Positions 8,593 to 16,709 of a DNA stretch of 64,000 bases are shown piece after piece. Positions within the stretch are counted from its first letter, which is position 1, and each line of letters begins with the position of its first letter. The position numbers were made by a program, and so were the translations under genes. The notes below the pieces were generated by a model. The model made no database searches. It saw only the letters and a list, made by a program, of their open reading frames with translations, and was not told the origin of the DNA. The stretch is from Kineococcus aurantiacus. GTDB lineage: Bacteria; Actinomycetota; Actinomycetes; Actinomycetales; Kineococcaceae. The stretch is taken from contig NZ_JACCBB010000001.1 in assembly GCF_013409345.1 (NCBI RefSeq), forward strand, positions 3,224,001-3,288,000, read 5' to 3'.

Positions 8593-8841
8593 TCAGCTCG
8601 CGCGGCGGGCGCGGGCGGCGCGGCGCTTGAGCGCACGACGCTCGTCCTCGCTCATCCCGCCCCAGACGCCGGCGTCCTGGCCGGTCTCCAGCGCCCACTT
8701 GAGGCAGGAGTCGACGACGTCGCAGCGACGGCAGACGGCCTTGGCCTCTTCGATCTGGAGGATCGCGGGCCCCGTGTTGCCGATGGGGAAGAAGAGCTCG
8801 GGGTCTTCGTCGAGGCAGGCGGCGTTGTGGCGCCAGTCCAT
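8593..8841 (-). CDS. whiB1: WhiB1/WblE-type iron-sulfur transcription factor
   Basis: This 82-residue protein carries a 4Fe-4S cluster on Cys9, Cys37, Cys40 and Cys46, the same positions as M. tuberculosis WhiB1. It then has the GVWGG turn (58-62) and a basic DNA-binding tail from about residue 66. WhiB1 is an essential NO-responsive regulator that binds region 4 of the primary sigma factor. The ATG at 8841 is preceded by AAGGAG (8857-8852). The conserved pairing with pdtaS supports orthology. It may be regulated through the inverted repeat just upstream. Confidence 0.93.
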   Translation of the reverse strand: MDWRHNAACLDEDPELFFPIGNTGPAILQIEEAKAVCRRCDVVDSCLKWALETGQDAGVWGGMSEDERRALKRRAARARRAS

Positions 8842-8861
8842 GGGGGTTCCACTCCTTCTAG

Positions 8862-8886
8862 CGTGTGTTCGGTCTCAGGACACACG
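8862..8886. promoter_or_regulatory. Inverted repeat upstream of whiB1 (candidate operator)
   Basis: CGTGTGT and ACACACG arms (7 bp each) are separated by 11 bp, with the proximal edge about 20 bp upstream of the whiB1 start codon and overlapping a CACGCT hexamer (8865-8860, minus) that could be the -10 box. In M. tuberculosis whiB1 is controlled by the cAMP receptor protein. This repeat does not have the spacing of a CRP site, so the binding protein is open. Confidence 0.45.
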
Positions 8887-9204
8887 TGCCCTCCCCGCCG
8901 TAACGAGCTGGACACGCGGGATCCCTGAGCACCGGCAACGCCGGCGGTGCCGGGACGCACGCTCGACCACCTGCAAAGTCCCAGGTGACGACGTGTGTCG
9001 GGGATCGCGTCGGGATCCAGGGTCACACTTCGTGCGCCCTTTCACAAGAGGTTCAACCAGGTCGATCGAGCAGAGGGCGTGTCGAGTACGTCACACGGAC
9101 TTAACACGCAGGACCCCTCCTCGTAATCCGAGCCGACCCGGCGCGTCGGCGTCGACACGCCGACGCGCGTCCCCCCGAGGGGGGACGAACCGGCACAGGC
9201 GTCG

Positions 9205-9210
9205 TACGGT
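9205..9210 (+). promoter_or_regulatory. -10 hexamer TACGGT (leaderless) of the small membrane protein gene
   Basis: TACGGT ends 7 nt before the GTG at 9218, which supports that start over the longer upstream frame. Confidence 0.55.
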
Positions 9211-9217
9211 GCTGCCC

Positions 9218-9622
9218 GTGCCGTCCCCGTCCTCCAAGGCTCCAACGGATCAGCCGCGCCCGCCACTGCTGACGGCGATCGCCGCCCTCGTCGCCCTGGA
9301 GGTCCTGCTCCTGCTGGCCGGGGCCGCCTACCTCGTGCACGGGCTGGTGGTCGACGGCTCCAGCGCCCCGCTGGCGGTCGTCTCGGTCGTCGTGTGCGCC
9401 CTGCTCTTCGGCGCCGGGCTGGGGTTCTGCGCCTGGGGGCTGCTGCGACGGGCCACCTGGGCGCGCTCGCCCCTGGTCGTCTGGCAGCTGCTGCAGGTCG
9501 CGGCCGGGCTGCCGGCCTTCAGCGGCGGGACGCCCTGGCTGGGGGTCCTGCTCGTCCTGCCGGCCGTGGCCGTGGGGGTCGGGCTGTTCACCCCGAGCGT
9601 CTCCGCCCAGGTCGGGCGCTGA
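9218..9622 (+). CDS. Small integral membrane protein, unknown function
   Basis: This 134-residue protein has a short hydrophilic N-terminus followed by four hydrophobic segments (approximately residues 20-45, 53-78, 86-102 and 108-127). I do not recognise the family beyond a general actinobacterial small membrane protein. The GTG start is supported by a -10-like hexamer 7 nt upstream. The gene converges on the sigF gene with a 2-bp gap, leaving no room for a separate terminator. Confidence 0.65.
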   Translation: MPSPSSKAPTDQPRPPLLTAIAALVALEVLLLLAGAAYLVHGLVVDGSSAPLAVVSVVVCALLFGAGLGFCAWGLLRRATWARSPLVVWQLLQVAAGLPAFSGGTPWLGVLLVLPAVAVGVGLFTPSVSAQVGR

Positions 9623-9624
9623 CC

Positions 9625-10416
9625 TCAGGGCGCCTCGACGTCGCCCAGCCCCTCCCGCAGCTGCGACAACGTGCGGGTCAGCAGCCGTGAGACGTGCATC
9701 TGCGAGATGCCCACCTCGGCCGCGATCTGCGCCTGCGACATGCCGCGCACGAAGCGCAGCGCCAGGATCCGCCGCTCGCGGGCGGGCAGGGCGGCCAGCA
9801 GCGGCCGCAGCGCCTCGCGGTTCTCCACGCTCTCCAGCGCCTCGTCGTCCGCGCCCAGCGACTGCACGGGCGAGGTCGGGGACCCCGTGTCCAGGGGCAG
9901 CGTCGAGTAGGCGTTCGCCGACTCCAGGACCTCCACGACGTCGTCGGGGTCCTGGCCGGTGCGCTGAGCGAGCTCGGAGACGGTCGGGGCCCGGCCCAGC
10001 TCGTGCGTCAGCGCCTCGCGCGCGTCGGCCAGCTGCCGGCCCGCCTCCTGCACGCGCCGCGGGACCCGCATGGCCCAGCCGCGGTCGCGGAAGTGGCGCT
10101 TGATCTCGCCCAGCATCGTCGGCACCGCGTACGCCCCGAACGGCACCCCGCGCGCGGGGTCGTAGCGGTCCAGGGCCTTCAGCAGGCCGATCGTCGCGAC
10201 CTGCACGAGGTCGTCGTGCGGCTCGCCCCGTCCCAGGAACCGGGCGGCCAGGTGCTCGGCCAGGGGCAGGTGGCGGCGGGTGAGGTCCTCGCGCAGCCGG
10301 GCCCGCTCGGGGTCGTCGGGGTCCAGGGAGGCCATCCGGGCCAGCAGCGGGGCCTCCTCGGCGTCCCGCGTGGCGGCCGGTCCCGGCGCCGACGGGCCGT
10401 GCGGGGCCGGGCTCAC
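9625..10416 (-). CDS. sigF: SigB/SigF/SigG-family RNA polymerase sigma factor
   Basis: This is a 263-residue sigma-70 family protein of the alternative SigF type. Region 2 lies at about residues 48-115, with QVATIGLLKALDRYDP and FGAYAVPTMLGEIKRHFRD. Region 3 lies at about 118-200, and region 4 at about 205-258, with a helix-turn-helix ending in EVGISQMHVSRLLTRTLSQL. This class directs general stress and developmental gene sets and is held inactive by an RsbW-like kinase. The GTG start overlaps the rsbW stop codon as GTGA, so the two products are made together. The choice between sigF and sigB as name is by similarity only. Confidence 0.85.
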   Translation of the reverse strand: MSPAPHGPSAPGPAATRDAEEAPLLARMASLDPDDPERARLREDLTRRHLPLAEHLAARFLGRGEPHDDLVQVATIGLLKALDRYDPARGVPFGAYAVPTMLGEIKRHFRDRGWAMRVPRRVQEAGRQLADAREALTHELGRAPTVSELAQRTGQDPDDVVEVLESANAYSTLPLDTGSPTSPVQSLGADDEALESVENREALRPLLAALPARERRILALRFVRGMSQAQIAAEVGISQMHVSRLLTRTLSQLREGLGDVEAP

Positions 10417-10871
10417 CCGACCCCTGCCACCAGCGTCGTCGGTGCCCCCGTCGTCTTGCTGTGCCGCAGCACGATCCACGCCCCGTTGGCCGAGGTGCCG
10501 GTGAAGACCTCCCCGACGAGGGCCTCCAGGACCGCCCACGCGAAGCTCGAGCGCTCGGGCAGCTCCCGGGCCGGGCCGCGGACCTCCACCTCCAGGGTCC
10601 CCTCGCCGAGGCGGAACGTCGCCACGAGCTCGTCGTCGGTCGGGGACGACCCCAGCAGCAGGGTGCAGGCCTCGTCGACCGCGATCCGCAGGTCCTCGAT
10701 CTCGTCCAGCGTCAGGTCGAGCCGGGCGGCCAGCCCGGCGCTCGCGGTGCGGACGACGGTCAGGTAGGCCGGGTCGGCCGGGACCCGCAGCTCCACCAGG
10801 TCGGCCGCGGTCTCCGTCGCCGGGTCACCGGTGGTTCCACCGGTCGTCTCGCCGGTCGTGGGGGTCGACAC
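10413..10871 (-). CDS. rsbW: RsbW-like anti-sigma factor (GHKL serine kinase)
   Basis: This 152-residue protein has the compact HATPase fold of anti-sigma kinases: a first strand reading VELRVPADPAYLTVVRTAS, then the N-box region DLRIAVDEACTLLL, and a short glycine-containing C-terminal part. Its expected role is to bind and inhibit the sigma factor encoded immediately downstream. The GTG start at 10871 has AGAGGA about 10 nt upstream. A Thr/Gly-rich stretch of about 25 residues precedes the domain. No anti-anti-sigma gene is adjacent, so its antagonist must lie elsewhere. Confidence 0.82.
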   Translation of the reverse strand: MSTPTTGETTGGTTGDPATETAADLVELRVPADPAYLTVVRTASAGLAARLDLTLDEIEDLRIAVDEACTLLLGSSPTDDELVATFRLGEGTLEVEVRGPARELPERSSFAWAVLEALVGEVFTGTSANGAWIVLRHSKTTGAPTTLVAGVG

Positions 10872-10918
10872 GGGGCTTCGTCCTCTCGGGGCCGGGTGTG
10901 GCAATGGCGCGTGCTCAA

Positions 10919-10924
10919 CGTATA
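10919..10924 (-). promoter_or_regulatory. -10 box TATACG of the rsbW-sigF operon
   Basis: TATACG reads on the minus strand in the 70-bp gap between the GNAT gene and rsbW. Transcription would start near 10912 and give a leader of about 40 nt. A SigF-type GTTT/GGGTA pair is not evident, so autoregulation is not supported by sequence. Confidence 0.45.
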
Positions 10925-10941
10925 CGGACGAACACTCCAGG

Positions 10942-11454
10942 TCACGATGGGGAGCTGGGGGCGAGCTCCGACAAACGGTCCCCGTCCAGGCGCCACGTCG
11001 TCCAGTCCTCCTGCGGCCGAGCCCCCAGAGCACGGTAGAAGGCGTGGGCGGAGGTGTTCCAGTCCAGGACCGTGAACTCCAGCCGCCCCAGGCCGCGCTC
11101 GGCGCACAGGCGCCCCAGCTCACCGAACAGGGCCCGCCCGATCCCGCCGCGGCGGTGCGCGGGCCGCACGTACAGGTCCTCCAGCCACAGGCCCTGCCGG
11201 CCCAGCCACGTCGAGAACGTCGTGAACCACAACGCCATCCCCGCCACCTCGAGGCGGCCGTCGCGCTCGACCTCGGCGAGCACGCAGCCGATGCCGGTGC
11301 CCGGCTGCAGGGCACGGGCGAAGTCCTCGGCGCGGGCCTGCGCGGCGTCCGGCTCCCGCTCGTACTCGGCCAGCTCCCGCACCAGGGCGACGATCGCCCC
11401 GGCGTCCTCGGGGGTGGCCGGCCGCAGGACCGTCGTCGTCGTGGAGCTGCTCAC
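10942..11454 (-). CDS. GNAT-family N-acetyltransferase
   Basis: This 170-residue protein has a complete GNAT fold. After VLRPATPEDAGAIVALVREL it shows the acetyl-CoA motif A, LYVRPAHRRGGIGRALFGEL (about residues 94-113), and the C-terminal motif VLDWNTSAHAFYRALGA (about 129-145). The latter resembles spermidine/diamine or amino-acid acetyltransferases of the SSAT type. The substrate is unknown. The GTG start overlaps the stop codon of the upstream FHA-FtsK gene as GTGA, so it is translationally coupled to that ATPase. Confidence 0.85.
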   Translation of the reverse strand: MSSSTTTTVLRPATPEDAGAIVALVRELAEYEREPDAAQARAEDFARALQPGTGIGCVLAEVERDGRLEVAGMALWFTTFSTWLGRQGLWLEDLYVRPAHRRGGIGRALFGELGRLCAERGLGRLEFTVLDWNTSAHAFYRALGARPQEDWTTWRLDGDRLSELAPSSPS

Positions 11455-14400
11455 GGGGCCACCGTAGGACAGCTGATCCTCACTGAGCGCCAACGACCCC
11501 CCTCCACCGCGAAACCGGCTCCCGGACCGGGCCCGGGAGCGACCACCGGCCGCCGCGCGAGCACCTCCGCCGGGACCCACCCGCCCCGGCCCAGCAGCAC
11601 CGTCGTGCGCGCCGCCGACCGCACCGCGGCCGCCGGGCCCCGGAACGCCGCGACCACGTCCACCCCGTCCCCGGCGGCGGCCAGCCGCACCGGGCCACCG
11701 CCCAGCAGGGCCCCGCCCAGCACGTCCTCGACCGCCGGGGGCAGCGGACGGCACACGTCGTCCAGCAGCACCAGGCCACCGGCCGCCCAGCACTCCCGCA
11801 CCTCCTGCGGCCCCGCCTCGCGCGCCCACACCGCGCGACCTCCGCGCCGCACCTCCGCGTCGGCCAGCGCCCGCAGCGCCGTCGTCCGCCCGCTGCCCAC
11901 CGGCCCCGCGACCAGGACGACGTGCCCGGTGTCCACCAGGACCACCCCGCCGTCGTCGCCGCCCAGGCCGATCGGCAGCCGCCACCCCACCCCGGGCAGC
12001 TCCCCGGCGCGCGCCGGCAGCGGGGCCACGCCCAGCCGCGCCGTCCCCGGCCCCGACGGCAGGTCGCCCGGCAGGTCGCCCGGCAGGGCGACCTGCACCT
12101 CGTGACCCACCCCGTCGACCACGAGCAGCCCGCGGCCCGGCGGCGCGTCGCGGGGGACGGCCGAGGGCCGCACCCCCAGCAGGGCCGCGTCGGACCGGTC
12201 GGCCGTGCGCAGCAGCACCACCGACCCCACCGTCCCCGCCACGGCCCCCGTCAGCGACGGGCGGTCCCCGGCGACGGCGACCCGCACACCCGCCCCGGCT
12301 CCCTCGCGCAGCAGCCGCAGCAACGGATCGGCCCCCGCCGCCGGGTCGGCCGCCGCCAGCGCCGCCGTCCACGCCTCCCAGCCGTCCACGACCAGGACGA
12401 CGTGCCCCGTCCACGACCCCGCGGCCCGCCGCCGGTCCACCTCCTGCTGCACCCGCTCCAGCAGGCGCCCGGCGCGCCAGGGCTCCGAGCGCGCCACCAC
12501 CGACCCGACCGGCCCCGTCCCGGCCAGGTCGCGCAGCCGGCCACCGGCGTCCAGCACGTGGACCTCGGTGCCCGGCACCCGCGCGGCCTCGGTGACGAGA
12601 CGGCGCAGCAGCGTCGTCCGGCCGCTGCGGACCCCGCCGACGACGAGCAGGTGCTGGCCCGCGGCCAGGTCCCAGGCCACGTCCTCGCGCCGCTGCGCGT
12701 CCGGCAGGTCCACCAGGCCCCACACCAGCCGCCCGCCCGCGCCCGGCGGCAGGTCCGGCACCACCGGCGGCAGCGGCGGCAGCCACGGGGCCGGCGGGCG
12801 GGGCCGGCCGGCCGCGGCGGCGACCAGCGTCCGGACCAGCCCGGGCAGGTCGTCGACCTCCCCGGGGCGGTCCCCCGTGCGGTCCCCGTCCGCGGGGACC
12901 GCACCCGGCCCGTCCGGCACCTCCCGCACGAGCACGCCCCCGGACCGGGCCGGGCCGCGCAACCGGGCGGTCTGGAACTCGCGCAGCCCGTCGCGGCGCA
13001 GCAGCGCCCGCCCCGGCACCGTGAACCCCGCCGGACGGGGGTCGCCCACCACGTCCTCGGCGTCCGCGCGGTCCTGCACGCGCAACGCGACCCGCAGGTC
13101 CGTGTTGGCCCGGATCTCCGGGCTCACGACCCCCGCCGGGCGCTGGGTCGCCAGCACCAGGTGCACGCCGAGCGAGCGGCCCACCCCGGCCAGCCGCACG
13201 AGACCGTCGACGAACTCGGGGACCTCCTGGGCCAGCACCCGGAACTCGTCGACGACGACCACGAGCCGGGGCAGCCGCCCCGGCGGCAGGTCCCGCACGT
13301 CCGCGACCCCGGCCGCGGCCAGGACCTGCTCGCGGCGGGCCACCTCGGCCCGCAGGCTGCGCAGCACCCGCTGGGCGAGCCGGTCGTCCAGGTCGGTCAC
13401 CAGCCCCGCCACGTGCGGCAACCCCGTGCACGCCCCGAACGCCGCACCGCCCTTGTAGTCGACGAGCACGAGCTGCAGGTGCTCGGGCGGGCACGCCAGC
13501 GCCAGGGAGACCACGAGCGTCGCGAGCAGCACCGACTTGCCCGACCCCGTCGTGCCCGCCAGCAGCGCGTGCGGCCCGTCGTGGACCAGGTCCACCGCGC
13601 ACGGGCCCGAGGCGTCCGCCCCCAGCACCGCGGGCAACCCCGCGGGCGGCCGCGCCCAGCCGCGCCGCAGCGACTCCACCGACGGGACCCCCACCAGGTC
13701 CAGCAGCCGCACGTCCGCGGGCACGGCGCTCGCCGACGCCGCGGCGGCGTCCAGGAGCGGGGCCAGACCCCGCGCGAGCCGTTCGGCCCACACCTCGTCC
13801 ACGGCGTCGACGCGCACGGGCACGCGCTCGTGCGCGGACAGCAGCAGCCCGTCGGGACCCTGCCCGGCAGCCCCGTCGGTGAGGTCGAGCACCGTGCGGC
13901 ACTGCGCGGGCAGGTCCGCGCGCGCCCGGCCCAGGCACACGGTGTGGACGCCGACGGCGGGGCCGTCGGTGAGCAGCGGCGCCAGCCGCGGGTCGGTGCG
14001 CCACCAGCCCACGGGGTCCAGGACCACGACGAGGTCGGGGCCGGGGCCTCGCCCAGCCGGTCCGGTGCGGCGGCGGACCTCGGCGGCCGGCACGCCCAGC
14101 ACGTCGCCGTCGACGACCTCGACGGCGTGCGGCAGCCAGCGGGTCCACTCCCACCCCGGGCCGGCGACGACCCGCACGTCGGCGGGGGACTGCCAGGCGG
14201 CCAGCTGCGCCAGCAGCAGGCGCACCAGCCCCTCGCCGGGGCCGCACACGCCGAGCGGCCCGGCGCTCAGGGACACCGTCACGGGCACGTCCGCCAGCAC
14301 GGGGGTGCCGGGGCCGCCGCGCACCGCGACCGTCGTGGCCGGCAGGTCGCCCAGGCCGACCCGGGCGGTGAGGTGGTCGGCGTCGGCGGGGGAACGGGTG

Positions 14401-15362
14401 AACAACCGGTCCCCGGGGCCGGCCACCTCCGCGGCCAGCCGGCCGGCGTCGGGGTGCAGGTCGCGGCGGTGGGTCTGCTCCCGCCGCGCGGCCTCCCCGA
14501 CCTCGGTGCGCACGCGGGCCAGCGCGGCCCCGGCCCGCGCGGCGCGCCGCTGCTCGTCGTGGCGGTGCCGGCGGCGCTGCCCCAGCCACTGCCCGGCGGC
14601 CAGCACCGGTGAGGCCAGGCCCAGCAGCAGCGACAGCGGCGACCACACCAGGGCCAGGACGACGGCGACCGCCACCGGCACGAGCAGAGCCAGCCACGGC
14701 GGACCCGGTGCCTGCGCCGCCGGGTCGGGGACGGGCCAGGTGAACTCCCGGGCCCGGGGTTCGGCGAGCAGCCGCGGGGGCCGGTTCAGCAGCAGGCGTC
14801 CCGCGGCGTCGGGTTGCACGACGGCTGCCGCGACGGCGGGTCCCCCGGCGCGCAGCACCGTGTGGCCGAGGGCGAACTCGGTCCCGGGCGGGACCTGCAC
14901 CGGGCCCCGCACGGCCTCCCGTTCCCCCGCGCGCAGCACGGCGGTCCCGTTGAGCGAGCCGAGGTCGCGCAGCGTGGTGACCCCGGCGGGGGACAGTTCG
15001 AGTTCGGCGTGCCGGCGCGACACGGAGGGGTCGTCGATCCCGACCGCCGCCGGCCCGTCCCCGCGCCGGCCCAGCAGGTGCCGCCCGGGAGCCACGGCGA
15101 AACCCGTCCCCGCCGCCGGTCCCGCGACGGCCACGAGGTCGGTGGGCGCCGCGGCCGGCGGGGGCAGCACGACCCCGGCCAGCAGCGGCGGCATCCCCAG
15201 CACCGCGTCCGCGACGGGGTGCCCGTCCAGGGCCCACTCCCGCCAGTCCCGCGGCCAGGGGCCGGTGACCTCCTCCAGCCGGGCGCGGGCGTCGGTCAGG
15301 GTCGTCCCGACGGGAACCTCGAGCTCCACGTCGGCGCCCAGCACGGTCATCCGGAACGGCAC
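11451..15362 (-). CDS. FHA-domain FtsK/SpoIIIE ATPase, EssC/EccC-like
   Basis: This is a 1303-residue membrane ATPase. An N-terminal ubiquitin/FHA-like part contains an FHA core, LLGRRGDGPAAVGIDDPSV then SRRHAEL and GSLNGT (about residues 96-140). Two transmembrane segments follow (about 223-240 and 243-260), then three FtsK-type P-loop modules. Module 1 has GTTGSGKS (603-610) and a Walker B VVVVDEF (about 701-707). Modules 2 and 3 have GGVRSGRT (909-916) and GPVGSGRT (1153-1160), with Arg replacing the Walker Lys. The order FHA, two TM, three ATPases is that of EssC/EccC of type VII secretion, but no WXG100 or other T7SS gene is present. The start at GTG 15362 is supported by a CACGAT hexamer 6 nt upstream. 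Confidence 0.8.
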   Translation of the reverse strand: MPFRMTVLGADVELEVPVGTTLTDARARLEEVTGPWPRDWREWALDGHPVADAVLGMPPLLAGVVLPPPAAAPTDLVAVAGPAAGTGFAVAPGRHLLGRRGDGPAAVGIDDPSVSRRHAELELSPAGVTTLRDLGSLNGTAVLRAGEREAVRGPVQVPPGTEFALGHTVLRAGGPAVAAAVVQPDAAGRLLLNRPPRLLAEPRAREFTWPVPDPAAQAPGPPWLALLVPVAVAVVLALVWSPLSLLLGLASPVLAAGQWLGQRRRHRHDEQRRAARAGAALARVRTEVGEAARREQTHRRDLHPDAGRLAAEVAGPGDRLFTRSPADADHLTARVGLGDLPATTVAVRGGPGTPVLADVPVTVSLSAGPLGVCGPGEGLVRLLLAQLAAWQSPADVRVVAGPGWEWTRWLPHAVEVVDGDVLGVPAAEVRRRTGPAGRGPGPDLVVVLDPVGWWRTDPRLAPLLTDGPAVGVHTVCLGRARADLPAQCRTVLDLTDGAAGQGPDGLLLSAHERVPVRVDAVDEVWAERLARGLAPLLDAAAASASAVPADVRLLDLVGVPSVESLRRGWARPPAGLPAVLGADASGPCAVDLVHDGPHALLAGTTGSGKSVLLATLVVSLALACPPEHLQLVLVDYKGGAAFGACTGLPHVAGLVTDLDDRLAQRVLRSLRAEVARREQVLAAAGVADVRDLPPGRLPRLVVVVDEFRVLAQEVPEFVDGLVRLAGVGRSLGVHLVLATQRPAGVVSPEIRANTDLRVALRVQDRADAEDVVGDPRPAGFTVPGRALLRRDGLREFQTARLRGPARSGGVLVREVPDGPGAVPADGDRTGDRPGEVDDLPGLVRTLVAAAAGRPRPPAPWLPPLPPVVPDLPPGAGGRLVWGLVDLPDAQRREDVAWDLAAGQHLLVVGGVRSGRTTLLRRLVTEAARVPGTEVHVLDAGGRLRDLAGTGPVGSVVARSEPWRAGRLLERVQQEVDRRRAAGSWTGHVVLVVDGWEAWTAALAAADPAAGADPLLRLLREGAGAGVRVAVAGDRPSLTGAVAGTVGSVVLLRTADRSDAALLGVRPSAVPRDAPPGRGLLVVDGVGHEVQVALPGDLPGDLPSGPGTARLGVAPLPARAGELPGVGWRLPIGLGGDDGGVVLVDTGHVVLVAGPVGSGRTTALRALADAEVRRGGRAVWAREAGPQEVRECWAAGGLVLLDDVCRPLPPAVEDVLGGALLGGGPVRLAAAGDGVDVVAAFRGPAAAVRSAARTTVLLGRGGWVPAEVLARRPVVAPGPGPGAGFAVEGGRWRSVRISCPTVAP

Positions 15363-15368
15363 GGACGG

Positions 15369-15374
15369 ATCGTG
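15369..15374 (-). promoter_or_regulatory. -10 hexamer CACGAT of the FHA-FtsK gene
   Basis: The hexamer ends 6 nt before the GTG at 15362. It fits the A2/T6 pattern but has C at the first position, so it is a weak match. Confidence 0.35.
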
Positions 15375-15440
15375 GCACGGCCGCGCGGCGGGCCCCCGGG
15401 AGTTATCCACATCACCCGGACGCCACGCGTCGTCCTCCAC

Positions 15441-15470
15441 TACGGTCGCCGCACACGAGTTCGGAGGAGG
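15441..15470 (+). promoter_or_regulatory. Promoter and strong ribosome-binding site of the tad operon
   Basis: A TACGGT hexamer at 15441-15446 is followed by GGAGGAGG at 15463-15470, 6 nt before the tadA GTG. Unlike many genes here, this operon appears to have a short leader (about 25 nt) and a near-perfect Shine-Dalgarno, consistent with strong translation of the pilus genes. Confidence 0.6.
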
Positions 15471-15476
15471 TGTGCG

Positions 15477-16709
15477 GTGGACGCGGTCCGCCTGGTGGAG
15501 GACGAGGTGCGGGCGCAGGTGCGCCGCCGCACCGCGGCCGGGAGTTTCCGCGGCGAGGCGGCCGAACTGCGGTCCCTCGTCGACGCCGTCGTCCTCGACT
15601 ACGACCTGCGGTCCCTGGACGGTTCGCTGCCGGGGCTGCCCGACCGGGAGGACGCGGTCCGCGAAGTCGTGGCCGCCGTCTCCGGTTACGGTGCGCTGCA
15701 ACGGTACTTCGACGACCCCGAGGTCGAGGAGATCTGGATCAACGAACCGGGCAAGGTCTTCGTCGCCCGTTCCGGCGTCCCCGAACTCACCACGACCATC
15801 CTGGACGAGGACACCGTCGCCGAACTCGTCGAGCGGATGCTCGCCACCACCGGCCGCCGCGTCGACCTGTCCAGCCCCTTCGTGGACGCCTCGCTGCCCG
15901 ACGGTTCCCGCGTGCACGTCGTCATCCCCGACGTCACCCGCCGCCACTGGGCGGTCAACGTGCGGCGCTTCGTGACCCGCGCGCGGCGGCTGGACGACCT
16001 CGTCGGCCTCGGGTCGCTGACCCCGGCGGCCGCGCGGTTCCTCGACGCCGCCGTCGCCTCGGGGCTGAACCTGCTCGTGTCGGGAGCCACCCAGGCGGGG
16101 AAGACGACGCTGCTGAACTGCCTGCTGGGTTCGGTCCCCGCGCACCAGCGCATCGTCACGTGCGAGGAGGTGTTCGAGCTGCAGCTGCACAACCGCGACG
16201 TCGTCGCGATGCAGTGCCGCCAGCCGAACCTGGAGGGCCGCGGGGAGATCCCGCTGCGCCGGCTCGTGAAGGAGGCCCTGCGGATGCGCCCGGACCGGCT
16301 CGTGGTGGGTGAGGTCCGGCAGGCCGAGAGCCTGGACCTGCTCATCGCGCTGAACTCCGGGTTGCCCGGGGCGGCGACGGTCCACGCGAACTCCGCCGCC
16401 GACGCCGTCGCGAAGATGTGCACGCTGCCGCTGCTGGCCGGGGAGAACGTCACGACGGGTTTCGTCGTGCCCGCCGTCGCCTCGAGCCTGGACCTCGTCG
16501 TCCACGCCGAACTGGACGCCGACGGCCGGCGCCGGGTGCGCGAGGTCGTGGCCGTGACGGGACGCTGCGAGGGCGGTGTGGTGGAGACGGCGGAACTGTT
16601 CGGGACCCGCGACGGCGTCCTGGTCCGCGGCACCGGCTGGCCACCGCACCGCGAGCGGTTCGCCCGGGCCGGTTTCGACCTGGCCGCTCTGCTGGGGGCC
16701 CGCCCGTGA
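15477..16709 (+). CDS. tadA: Tad/Flp pilus assembly ATPase TadA (CpaF family)
   Basis: This 410-residue secretion ATPase powers assembly of Flp-type pili at the inner face of the membrane. The N-terminal domain includes YFDDPEVEEIWINEPGKVFV (about residues 77-96). The RecA-like core has a Walker A of GATQAGKT (203-210), unusual in having TQA where family members usually have TGS. The Asp-box region IVTCEEVFELQL, the Walker B RLVVGEVR (274-281) and a conserved ATVHANSA segment follow. The start is the GTG with GGAGGAGG 6 nt upstream. Its stop overlaps the tadB start as GTGA. Confidence 0.92.
   Translation: MDAVRLVEDEVRAQVRRRTAAGSFRGEAAELRSLVDAVVLDYDLRSLDGSLPGLPDREDAVREVVAAVSGYGALQRYFDDPEVEEIWINEPGKVFVARSGVPELTTTILDEDTVAELVERMLATTGRRVDLSSPFVDASLPDGSRVHVVIPDVTRRHWAVNVRRFVTRARRLDDLVGLGSLTPAAARFLDAAVASGLNLLVSGATQAGKTTLLNCLLGSVPAHQRIVTCEEVFELQLHNRDVVAMQCRQPNLEGRGEIPLRRLVKEALRMRPDRLVVGEVRQAESLDLLIALNSGLPGAATVHANSAADAVAKMCTLPLLAGENVTTGFVVPAVASSLDLVVHAELDADGRRRVREVVAVTGRCEGGVVETAELFGTRDGVLVRGTGWPPHRERFARAGFDLAALLGARP

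Larger units (their letters stand above)
8842..9217. other. 376-bp non-coding region with hairpins
   Basis: I find no convincing protein-coding frame here. From left to right it holds the whiB1 leader and inverted repeat, an imperfect hairpin around 8930-8953, and a stretch with no recognisable motif (8955-9140). Two tandem hairpins follow: a 12-bp perfect stem with a 4-nt loop (9141-9168) and a G/C hairpin with 7-bp arms (9169-9186). The TACGGT hexamer of the next gene is at 9205-9210. The hairpins could end a transcript started inside the region, or form part of the control region of the downstream gene. Confidence 0.6.

Noticed and set aside
9121-9190. The two tandem hairpins as an attenuator within the leader of the membrane protein gene
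   Set aside because: The TACGGT promoter lies downstream of them and gives a leaderless message, so they are not in that transcript.
10872-10941. A SigF-type autoregulatory promoter upstream of rsbW
   Set aside because: The expected GTTT and GGGTA elements at correct spacing are not visible; only a TATACG -10 box is supported.
12205-15975. Long plus-strand open frames opposite the FHA-FtsK gene
   Set aside because: Compositionally Arg/Ser/Pro-rich shadows without motifs. The minus-strand frame has a complete FHA domain, transmembrane segments and P-loops.
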